NCBI GenBank assembly: GCA_002869385.1
Contig: PKTB01000024.1
Coordinates: 62,001 to 126,000, forward strand
Source of the DNA: Marinilabiliales bacterium
GTDB lineage: Bacteria > Bacteroidota > Bacteroidia > Bacteroidales > ML635J-15
Reading direction: 5' to 3'
DNA length: 64,000 bases
Shown in pieces: positions 57,641-64,000 of the stretch. The stretch's first letter is position 1, and each line of letters starts with the position of its first letter. The notes beneath the pieces are model-generated. The model searched no databases and had not been told where the DNA came from. It saw only the letters and a list, made by a program, of their open reading frames with translations. The translations under genes were made by a program, and so were the position numbers.

Positions 57641-58127
57641 ATATTTCTTTTAAATATTTTTCAAATTTCTTAACAATTGCATCTGTCGCAGTGTCAATGT
57701 CTTTTCCTTCAACATCAATCCAGTGCACATAAATAAACTCATCTCTGATATCAACACTAAGTGTCCCCGGTGTTAATGTAATAGAGTTTGCAAGAATCAT
57801 TAGACCGATTTCTGTATTTAATACAGTCTTTACCTTTACAATACCAGGATTGATAGGAAGTTTAGGACTAATAACTCTATAAGCTACATCTAAATTGGAT
57901 TTTATTAATTCAATAATAAATACAAATATGTATGCTATTGAGAAAAATAATGATTTAGGACTTAGCTTAATCTGACTAAAAACTGAACACTTTGTACAGA
58001 ATAATAATGCAATTAGAATTGAAACCCCTGCACCTATAATTAATAATACAGGATCAAGGGAATTGTTTAATAATATCCAAATGGAGAATAAAACAATTGT
58101 GATTATAAAAAAGGATTTAATTTTCAT
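57633..58127 (-). CDS. mrpE: MrpE/MnhE (MbhA-like) subunit, first gene of the operon
   Basis: A 164-residue protein with two to three N-terminal TM helices and a soluble MNHE domain carrying the typical VKTVLNTEIGLMILANSITLTPGTLSVDI-like stretch (about 100-128; its core is NSITLTPGTLSVD) and FIYVHWIDV. The first gene of the 12-kb operon, it has a -7 element TATTTTTG 38 nt upstream, and the FNR-like regulator gene is transcribed divergently 195 bp away. Confidence 0.9.
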   Translation of the reverse strand: MKIKSFFIITIVLFSIWILLNNSLDPVLLIIGAGVSILIALLFCTKCSVFSQIKLSPKSLFFSIAYIFVFIIELIKSNLDVAYRVISPKLPINPGIVKVKTVLNTEIGLMILANSITLTPGTLSVDIRDEFIYVHWIDVEGKDIDTATDAIVKKFEKYLKEIYG

Positions 58128-58165
58128 TAAAGTAACTTTTAAATCTCGTTATTAATTTAACAATA

Positions 58166-58173
58166 CAAAAATA
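58166..58173 (-). promoter_or_regulatory. Likely operon promoter, -7 element TATTTTTG
   Basis: It reads TATTTTTG on the minus strand, 38 nt upstream of the first gene of the Mbx-like operon. TTGAT half-sites of FNR type occur nearby at 58235-58239 and 58291-58295; the latter (TTGATTAACATAAG) is only a partial FNR palindrome. Confidence 0.45.
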
Positions 58174-58322
58174 TCGAATTCATGCTTAATTCACAGTAAA
58201 GATAATAAAACAATGATTTAGATTATAAAGAACATTGATTTATTTAATATTTATCTTGGAATATAAATAAAAATAACATAATTTTATTTTTTGATTAACA
58301 TAAGTTTATAAAAATAGTAACA

Positions 58323-59018
58323 ATGGATAGTGATTCAATAATTAAATCGTGTGGTGAATGTCCAGAGAAGTCAATGTGTTTCAATAAATTGACAAATGAA
58401 GAACTTGAAAGAATAGATAAAAATAAAGTTGTTCTGAAATATAAAAAAGGCGAAATTATTGCAAAGCAAGGTGCCTTTGTTCCTCAGATATTATATCTTC
58501 AAAAAGGATTAGTAAAAGTTTATAAGGAGATAAATGATACCGAAAATTTGGTTCTTACTATTTTTCCTAATGGTAGTTTGATTGGCTTGCCATCATTATA
58601 TAGTACATCAAAAATGGAATATACTGTTTCAGCATTAGTTGATTCAGTTATTTGTGCTATGGATAAGCAACTTTTTGAGGATTTTATTAAGCAAAATGGC
58701 GAGTTTGCTTCAGCAGTTATAAGTAGCATGAATAGTTGTTTACTTTACAACTTTAACAGAATTAAATCCTTAACACATAAGCAAATGAACGGCAGATTGG
58801 CAGAGACTATCTTGTTCTTAGCTGACTCAATTTATGGAAGTGATGAATTTAAACTATCATTATCAAGAAAAGATATGGCAGAGTTCACTGGAATGTCTGT
58901 TATGAGCGTTGTAAGAGGAATGAAAGATTTTAAGGAAAGTAATCTCATTTCTGATGACCACGGTTATATTAAGATCCTTAATAGAGAAAAATTGATGAAG
59001 ATTTCGGTGACGGGGTGA
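58323..59018 (+). CDS. FNR-type Crp family transcriptional regulator with FeS cysteines
   Basis: A 231-residue Crp/Fnr protein. N-terminal Cys10, Cys13 and Cys19 have the C-x2-C-x5-C spacing of E. coli FNR (20, 23, 29), and Cys111 is in place of FNR Cys122. The cNMP-binding fold (about 30-145; YKKGEIIAKQGAFVPQILYL), a dimer helix, and a helix-turn-helix around SRKDMAEFTGMSVMSVVRGM (about 180-199) follow. It is therefore likely an oxygen-labile [4Fe-4S] sensor. It is divergent from the Mbx-like operon, a natural target. The stop codon lies in a heptamer array (59008 on). Confidence 0.88.
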   Translation: MDSDSIIKSCGECPEKSMCFNKLTNEELERIDKNKVVLKYKKGEIIAKQGAFVPQILYLQKGLVKVYKEINDTENLVLTIFPNGSLIGLPSLYSTSKMEYTVSALVDSVICAMDKQLFEDFIKQNGEFASAVISSMNSCLLYNFNRIKSLTHKQMNGRLAETILFLADSIYGSDEFKLSLSRKDMAEFTGMSVMSVVRGMKDFKESNLISDDHGYIKILNREKLMKISVTG

Positions 59019-59119
59019 CGGATGATGGATGACCGAAGTTTGTGTGCAAATTCATGTTGAGATGCTAACAGCCAACAGCTAACAGCCAACAGCTAACAGC
59101 CAATAGCTAACTGCTAAGG
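59008..59119 (+). repeat. Heptamer arrays (GGTGACG/GATGATG, then CCAACAG/CTAACAG)
   Basis: The first array (59008-59035) overlaps the last codons and the stop of the FNR-like gene. The second (59065-59119) has alternating CTAACAG and CCAACAG heptamers, about seven units. Together they fill the 156-bp gap before the next promoter. Confidence 0.75.
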
Positions 59120-59141
59120 GCCAATTTTTCAAAAAAATAAC

Positions 59142-59149
59142 TACATTTG
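59142..59149 (+). promoter_or_regulatory. Bacteroidota -7 promoter element (TACATTTG)
   Basis: A TAnnTTTG match 25 nt before the lipoprotein start at 59175. Confidence 0.5.
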
Positions 59150-59174
59150 CTATCACAAACCATGAATAACAAAA

Positions 59175-59858
59175 ATGAAAAGCAAAATAAAATTTAGTAT
59201 CCTAGTTTCACTTTTGGGATTAGGTCTTTTTATCATTGTAGTTTCTTGTAATAACAGTAATCTGAAGTCATCAGTAAGTAGAATTGATGAACAAGAATCG
59301 TCACCAGTAAGTGAGGATACAATTAATGAATCGTTACCAACAGAAAGTGATTTTGAGTCCTTTTTAGCTCTTTTTGATGATATTACTGAAGAGAAAATAC
59401 AGATTGTCAATATGGGAGAGGTAAAATCCGGACCGGAAATAGGAAAATCAGATATTAAAAAGTATTTTGAACTAGAGGTTACTGAGATATATGAAGGTTG
59501 TGTTTTATACAGAGTTTTTGCTTTAGGTAAGTTTGAAGTTTCAGACGATTATATTGCATTGTTAACTCAAGAAAATCATTGTCCTGTTTCAAATGTTGAT
59601 TGGTTATTCCCATTGTATGTGTTTGATAAGCAAGGAAATCTTATTTCTAAATTTAATGTAGCATATCTTAGTGGTGACAGTGAGGATTTTACCGAATGTA
59701 ATGTTACAATTGAAAATGGAGTAATTATTCAGGATATTACACACACTTGGAACGAATGGCCTGAAGGTCAGGGCTACCCAACTCCTCACGAAGAAAAGTA
59801 CACAAATAAAGTGCATTTTGACTTGGATGCCAAGGAATTTATTGAGGAGAGAAGGTGA
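59175..59858 (+). CDS. Hypothetical lipoprotein
   Basis: A 227-residue protein with a lipoprotein signal (lipobox VVSC, Cys25). A Ser/Glu-rich linker precedes a mixed alpha/beta domain with conserved-looking Trp/Asp positions (DWLFPLYVFDKQGNLISKFN). No family is recognised. It is monocistronic, with its own promoter. The stop TGA falls in a heptamer array that also contains a perfect 10-bp inverted repeat able to form a hairpin. Confidence 0.6.
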   Translation: MKSKIKFSILVSLLGLGLFIIVVSCNNSNLKSSVSRIDEQESSPVSEDTINESLPTESDFESFLALFDDITEEKIQIVNMGEVKSGPEIGKSDIKKYFELEVTEIYEGCVLYRVFALGKFEVSDDYIALLTQENHCPVSNVDWLFPLYVFDKQGNLISKFNVAYLSGDSEDFTECNVTIENGVIIQDITHTWNEWPEGQGYPTPHEEKYTNKVHFDLDAKEFIEERR

Positions 59859-59905
59859 CCGATGACTGGTCTGCCATCCGTCATCGGTCTTCGGTCATCC
59901 GTCAA
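59853..59905 (+). repeat. Heptamer array with perfect 10-bp inverted repeat
   Basis: GACCGATGAC (59857-59866) and GTCATCGGTC (59880-59889) are exact reverse complements around a 13-nt loop. The array continues with GTCTTCG and GTCATCC units and begins at the stop codon of the preceding gene. It may act as a terminator or mRNA-end structure, but no T-run follows. Confidence 0.65.
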
Positions 59906-59950
59906 AAAAAAATATTACTTTTACATCTTATCATTTAAAATTGTATTTAT

Positions 59951-61852
59951 ATGAAATTAAAACCGGGTTTTTCTGAGAGAATAAGGTACAGGTTTGATAA
60001 TCTAATGAGTAAAGGACCTGGAGCAATGATTGGATTGCTAGGTGTTTTGTCGCTTATTACTGTTATTATTGCAGGTGTAGTTTATTGGGGATTTAGACTT
60101 ACCGAAGTTGATGGTGAACCAATGGGTCTATTCGAAGGTTTGTGGCAGGGTTTAATGCGTGCGATGGATCCTGGAACTGTTGCAGGTGATATTGACTGGG
60201 TCTTTAGATTGTTTGGTCTGTTTATTACTCTTTGTGGGATATTTATTTTATCGACTTTGATTGGTATTTTAGGTTCAGCTATCGAAGGTAAACTAGATGA
60301 GTTACGTAAGGGGAAAAGTCGTGTGCTTGAAACAAATCACACATTGATTTTAGGATGGAGTAGTAAAATATTTACAATTATTTCCGAATTGTCTATAGCC
60401 GGTGAAAATCAAAAGAAACCCAGAATAGTAATACTGTCAGAAGAAGATAAAGTCGAAATGGAAGACGCTATTCGTGAGAAAAATATTGATATGAAAAACA
60501 TGAAGGTTATTTGCCGTTCCGGCTCGCCAAATGATTTAGATAATCTTGCAATAGTAAATCCGCATGATGCAAAATCGATTATTATTCTTTCACCGGAAGA
60601 TGGTGATGCAGATTCTCAGGCAATTAAAACTATTCTGGCAATTACAAATAATCCGAATCGTAAAAAAGAACCTTATCATATTGTTGCAGAAATTAAAGAC
60701 CCCAAAAATCTCGAGGTAGCAAAAATGGTTGGTGAAGACGAGGTTGAGCTTATACTTACAGATGATATTTTCGCACGTATTATGGTGCAAACATCGCGTC
60801 AGAGCGGTCTAAGTCTTGTATATCAGGAGCTTATGGATTATGACGGTGATGAGATGTATTTTGGACATGAGAAGTCACTGTATGGAAAGACCTTTGGGGA
60901 GGCTATTTTCGCTTACGAAACATCATCTGTAATGGGACTACAATATGCTGATGGCAGAGTTGAAATAAACCCTCCAATGGACTATGTAATTAAAGAGGGG
61001 GATCAGGTTATCACAATAACTGAAGATGATGACACTATGATTGTTTCTGGTAAAACGGAATTTAATATTGAATACGACGCTATTGTAAGTAAAAAGGAGC
61101 AGGAAGCAGGACCTGAAAGAACTTTAATGTTAGGATGGAACCTTAGAGGTCCGATGTTAGTAAGAGAATTGGATGAGTATGTTGCTTCGGGATCGTACAT
61201 AAAAATTGTTTCGGATTATGAATTTAATCAAGAGTCAATAGATTTAATGAAGAAAAACCTAAAAAACACTACAGTTGATGTTATGCTTGCTGAAACTACC
61301 TCACGTGAGGTTATTTATTCATTGGATGTAACATCATTTGATAATGTTCAGGTGCTATGCTATGACGATCGTCTTGAAATTCAGGAAGCAGATTCGTTAA
61401 CACTTATTACACTATTGCATTTACGTCGAATATCAGCAGAAAAGAATAAAGATCTTAAAATTGTCTCTGAAATGCTTGATATGAAAAACCGTGATCTTGC
61501 AGCCGTTACAAAAGTTGACGATTTTATTGTAAGCGACAAGCTGATAAGCTTGCTAATGAGCCAGATTTCAGAGAATAAGCACTTGATGAGAGCCTTTGAA
61601 GATTTATTGCAATCAGAAGGGAGTGAAATATATCTAAAACCTGCTCAGAACTTTATTAAACTCAATACAAAATTGAACTTCTACACTCTTGTAGAGTCTG
61701 CAAAACGTGTTAATATGGTAGCGATAGGATACAAAATTGCAGCTGATGCACACGATGCTTCTAAAGGTTTTGGTGTTGTAGTCAATCCTGATAAAAATGA
61801 GATTGTCGAGTTTACAATAGAAGATAAACTTATTGTTTTAGCAGAGGATTAG
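59951..61852 (+). CDS. CASTOR/POLLUX-type ion channel with duplicated RCK domains
   Basis: A 633-residue protein: TM segments at about 25-47 and 83-108 with a pore-like loop between them (GLWQGLMRAMDPGTVAGD at about 63-80), then two tandem NAD-binding/RCK-like Rossmann units (TLILGWSSKIFTIISEL near 134-150; TLMLGWNLRGPMLVREL near 391-407). This is the layout of the bacterial relatives of plant CASTOR/POLLUX/SYM8 channels, which conduct K+ or Ca2+ across nuclear or other membranes. The pore motif differs from the K+ filter GYGD, so the ion is uncertain. It is monocistronic. Confidence 0.85.
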   Translation: MKLKPGFSERIRYRFDNLMSKGPGAMIGLLGVLSLITVIIAGVVYWGFRLTEVDGEPMGLFEGLWQGLMRAMDPGTVAGDIDWVFRLFGLFITLCGIFILSTLIGILGSAIEGKLDELRKGKSRVLETNHTLILGWSSKIFTIISELSIAGENQKKPRIVILSEEDKVEMEDAIREKNIDMKNMKVICRSGSPNDLDNLAIVNPHDAKSIIILSPEDGDADSQAIKTILAITNNPNRKKEPYHIVAEIKDPKNLEVAKMVGEDEVELILTDDIFARIMVQTSRQSGLSLVYQELMDYDGDEMYFGHEKSLYGKTFGEAIFAYETSSVMGLQYADGRVEINPPMDYVIKEGDQVITITEDDDTMIVSGKTEFNIEYDAIVSKKEQEAGPERTLMLGWNLRGPMLVRELDEYVASGSYIKIVSDYEFNQESIDLMKKNLKNTTVDVMLAETTSREVIYSLDVTSFDNVQVLCYDDRLEIQEADSLTLITLLHLRRISAEKNKDLKIVSEMLDMKNRDLAAVTKVDDFIVSDKLISLLMSQISENKHLMRAFEDLLQSEGSEIYLKPAQNFIKLNTKLNFYTLVESAKRVNMVAIGYKIAADAHDASKGFGVVVNPDKNEIVEFTIEDKLIVLAED

Positions 61853-62007
61853 GCTTAGGAGCTGGAAGTAGGATGATTTAGGAAGACCGGTTTCCGAGGA
61901 TGGAAGACAGGTGTATTTATACAAATTTCAAAACTGAGTTGCTAAAACCAACAGTCGGTATCTAAAAGCCAAAGGACAAAATCTAAAGCCTAAAGGCAAA
62001 AAAAATA
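61850..62007 (+). repeat. Degenerate short-repeat spacer
   Basis: The 196-bp gap starts at the channel gene's TAG with GGATTAGGCTTAGGAG-like units, continues with GAAGACCGG/GAGGATGG/GAAGACAGG, and ends with CTAAAAGCC / CTAAAGCCTAAAGGC. No ORF is seen in it. Confidence 0.5.
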
Positions 62008-62009
62008 AG

Positions 62010-62017
62010 TAAATTTG
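62010..62017 (+). promoter_or_regulatory. Bacteroidota -7 promoter element (TAAATTTG)
   Basis: A TAnnTTTG match 31 nt upstream of the nitroreductase start at 62049. Confidence 0.45.
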
Positions 62018-62048
62018 TTAGCTTGAAATTGGTTTTATTAATCTGCAT

Positions 62049-62642
62049 ATGAAGAAACTTTTATTATTATTATTATTTAGTGTTTTATTAGGTTATTTAT
62101 TACTGGCGCAGGAAGAAAGTATTCCTGATGTTCTTACAGTTATTCACTCAAGAAAAAGCGTAAGAAGTTACACAGATCAGAAAGTAAGTAGAGATCAGCT
62201 TACTACCTTAGTTAAGGCTGGAATGGCAGCACCAACAGCAATGAATAAACAACCTTGGTTTTTTGTAGTAATTGATGATAAGGAAATGTTGAGCACATTA
62301 GCTAATAAAATGATGTTTGGAAATATGTTAAATTTTGCTTCTGCCGCAATTGTTGTATGTGTAGATATGAGGAGAGTCCCAGACGCATTACCGAAATTTT
62401 GGGTACAGGATTGTTCCGCAGCTTCACATAACATTTTACTTGCAGCTGAAGGTACAGGCCTTGGTGCAGTTTGGATCGGAGTCTATCCAAATAAAATTGC
62501 AGTAAGAAAAGTAAGAAAGTTTTTAAACTTGCCTCGACATTATGTACCCTTAAATATTATTTCAATTGGTTATCCTGATGGTTCAGAGAGGCCTAAGAAT
62601 AAATGGGATGAAAATAGAGTGATTTGGAATAAAAATGATTAA
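62049..62642 (+). CDS. Nitroreductase family protein with N-terminal signal peptide
   Basis: A 197-residue protein. Residues 1-20 form a clear Sec signal or membrane anchor (KKLLLLLLFSVLLGYLLLAQ). The FMN-dependent nitroreductase domain follows: HSRKSVRSYTDQKVSRDQL (about 33-51), APTAMNKQPWFFVVI (about 60-74), and the glycine region GTGLGAVWIGVYP (about 137-149). Most members are cytoplasmic NAD(P)H enzymes; an exported version would need another electron source. It may instead be a membrane-anchored form. The substrate is unknown. Confidence 0.82.
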   Translation: MKKLLLLLLFSVLLGYLLLAQEESIPDVLTVIHSRKSVRSYTDQKVSRDQLTTLVKAGMAAPTAMNKQPWFFVVIDDKEMLSTLANKMMFGNMLNFASAAIVVCVDMRRVPDALPKFWVQDCSAASHNILLAAEGTGLGAVWIGVYPNKIAVRKVRKFLNLPRHYVPLNIISIGYPDGSERPKNKWDENRVIWNKND

Positions 62643-62707
62643 ATTTGTTAAATGTAATCCGTACCCTTTTTTATAGGATGTAGATATAAAATATTAAAAA
62701 CGATATT

Positions 62708-64000
62708 ATGAAAATAAAATTCATTGGAGCAACTCATGAGGTTACAGGGAGTAAGCATTTAATTACAACAGATTCTGGAAAGAAAATTCTTCTAGACTGT
62801 GGGATGTATCAGGGTAAGGGAAAAGAAACTGATAGTTCAAACCGTTCATTGGGCTTTTCTCCAAGGGATATTGATTATGTAATACTTTCGCATGCGCATA
62901 TAGATCATTCAGGGCTTATTCCGTTTATTTATACACTTGGTTTTGAGGGGTCTGTGATTTGTACTGATGCAACGAGAAATCTTTGTTCTTTAATGCTACC
63001 AGATTCAGGTTTTATACAGGAGCATGATATAAAATGGTATAACAGAAAGCTTGCAAAAAAGGGGCTACCACCTGTAAAACCTATTTACACTCATGATGAT
63101 GCAGTTGAATCAATGAAGCTGTTTGTTGCAGTTGCTTATGATAGAGTTTTTCAGATAGATGAGAATATTTCTGTGAAATTTACAAATTCTGGCCATATGC
63201 TAGGAAGTGCAATTGTTAATCTTAGTATATTTGAAAAAGGTAAGGTGACAAACATTGCTTATACAGGTGATGTTGGAAGGCCCTCAAATAGAATTTTAAA
63301 ACCACCTCAAGCATTTCCACAAGCAGATATTCTAATTACAGAATCTACTTATGGAGATAGAATTCATGATCCACACCATGAGTCTGAGGATGCTTTATTA
63401 GATATTGTAAAAAATACATGCGTAAATAAAGGTGGTAAGTTGATTATTCCTTCATTTAGTGTAGGGAGAACTCAGGAAATCGTACATTCTTTAAATAATT
63501 GGTTTAATGAAGGACGTTTGCCTAGAGTACCGATTTATGTTGATAGTCCTTTATCTGTTAATGTAACTGAAGTCTTTAGAATGCATCCCGAATGTTATAA
63601 TAAGGATGTCCATAAAGTTATGCAGACAGATCCGGACCCATTTGGCTTTGAAAGTTTACATTATATTAAATTAGTAAATCATTCAAAGCAGTTAAATAAA
63701 CTTAAAAAACCTTGTGTGATAATTTCTGCATCAGGAATGGCTGAAGCCGGACGCGTAAAGCATCATATTGCGAATAACATTGATGATCCAAAAAATACAA
63801 TTCTGATAGTTGGATATTGTGCACCCACAACACTTGGAGCAAGATTGCAACAAGGAGATGCGAAAATCTCAATATTTGGTCAGGAACATTATATAAATGC
63901 TGATATTAAACGTTTGGAATCCTTCTCAGGACATGGTGACTATGTTGAAATGGCTGATTACTTATTAAGTTGCCAGGATCCAAAGCAAATACAAAAGACA
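62708..64000 (+). CDS. Beta-CASP metallo-beta-lactamase RNA hydrolase (partial, runs off the window)
   Basis: An open frame of 431 codons from ATG 62708 to the right edge with no stop. It shows the MBL motif LSHAHIDHSG (about 57-66), GHMLGSAIV, the Asp ligand in YTGDVGR, and the beta-CASP parts TESTYGDR, PSFSVGRTQEIV, VDSPLSVNVTE and SASGMAEAGRVKHH, plus the later FSGHGDYVEM. This is the Ysh1/CPSF-like family of RNA nucleases (RNase J relatives); typical length about 450-470 residues, so only the C-terminus is missing. It is expected to act on RNA 3' or internal sites in the cytoplasm. Confidence 0.88.
   Translation, partial: MKIKFIGATHEVTGSKHLITTDSGKKILLDCGMYQGKGKETDSSNRSLGFSPRDIDYVILSHAHIDHSGLIPFIYTLGFEGSVICTDATRNLCSLMLPDSGFIQEHDIKWYNRKLAKKGLPPVKPIYTHDDAVESMKLFVAVAYDRVFQIDENISVKFTNSGHMLGSAIVNLSIFEKGKVTNIAYTGDVGRPSNRILKPPQAFPQADILITESTYGDRIHDPHHESEDALLDIVKNTCVNKGGKLIIPSFSVGRTQEIVHSLNNWFNEGRLPRVPIYVDSPLSVNVTEVFRMHPECYNKDVHKVMQTDPDPFGFESLHYIKLVNHSKQLNKLKKPCVIISASGMAEAGRVKHHIANNIDDPKNTILIVGYCAPTTLGARLQQGDAKISIFGQEHYINADIKRLESFSGHGDYVEMADYLLSCQDPKQIQKT

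Noticed and set aside
58291..58304. FNR box TTGATTAACATAAG as a firm site
   Set aside because: Only one half-site is good; the second half (ATAAG for ATCAA) is poor in an AT-rich region, so it is mentioned only as a possibility.
59065..59119. CRISPR-like repeat array
   Set aside because: The units are 7 bp with no spacers and no cas genes nearby.

Overview
The window looks like a chromosomal piece of an AT-rich member of the Bacteroidota, most likely an anaerobic or facultative Bacteroidales/Marinilabiliales-type organism. The evidence is: several secreted proteins with C-terminal type IX secretion (T9SS) sorting domains, Bacteroidota-type -7 promoter elements (TAnnTTTG), a surface B12-uptake locus (BtuB plus a BtuG-like lipoprotein) behind a cobalamin riboswitch, Kdo/lipid A-type acyltransferase, DUF302, YitT and TSUP families. 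No rRNA, tRNA, CRISPR array, phage or transposase was recognised.

Layout. 1-12.7 kb: a remnant gene, yaaA, a large T9SS protein with a C39-like peptidase domain, an alpha/beta hydrolase, a K+ channel, a methyltransferase, a metallo-beta-lactamase hydrolase, an LpxL-like acyltransferase and two NlpC/P60 cell-wall hydrolases. 12.7-18.7 kb: an AlbA_2-domain protein, then the riboswitch-controlled B12 locus. 18.7-31 kb: pirin, small lipoproteins, an FMN oxidoreductase, a PutP-like symporter, purine/methionine salvage (mtnP), a class IV aminotransferase, YitT and TSUP membrane proteins. 31-41 kb: two more T9SS proteins, a ClC channel with CBS domains, a stomatin-like protein and a methyltransferase. 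41-45 kb: sulfate assimilation (DUF2061, cysH, cysD, cysN). 46-58 kb: one minus-strand operon for a complex I / group 4 hydrogenase-related, Mrp-coupled complex, with the gene order of archaeal Mbx/Mbs complexes (E F G D EF C HH' M J K L N) followed by a NAD(P)H-dependent FAD/FeS oxidoreductase and a dihydroorotate-dehydrogenase-like flavoprotein. A divergent FNR-type regulator with the full four-cysteine pattern sits at its head. 59-64 kb: a lipoprotein, a CASTOR/POLLUX-type channel, an exported nitroreductase and the first part of a beta-CASP RNA metallo-hydrolase that runs off the window.

Two window-wide patterns stand out. First, at least eleven otherwise well-preserved reading frames carry single in-frame stop codons (about fifteen or sixteen in all, using TAA, TAG and TGA) with no frameshift. 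Wherever the expected residue can be guessed (Gly, Glu, Ser), one G:C to T:A change explains the stop. This could be oxidative sequence error in the source assembly, or a mutator lineage. Second, gene 3' ends repeatedly run straight into degenerate 7-9 bp tandem repeats (for example GTCATCG-type heptamers), several times with the stop codon inside the array.

The most interesting system is the Mbx/Mbs-like complex. Its two antiporter-like subunits lie in one reading frame, the ferredoxin subunit may be fused to the NAD(P)H module, and the large subunit lacks both the NiFe ligands and the usual quinone tyrosine. This suggests an ion-pumping electron-transfer complex whose acceptor is not obvious.
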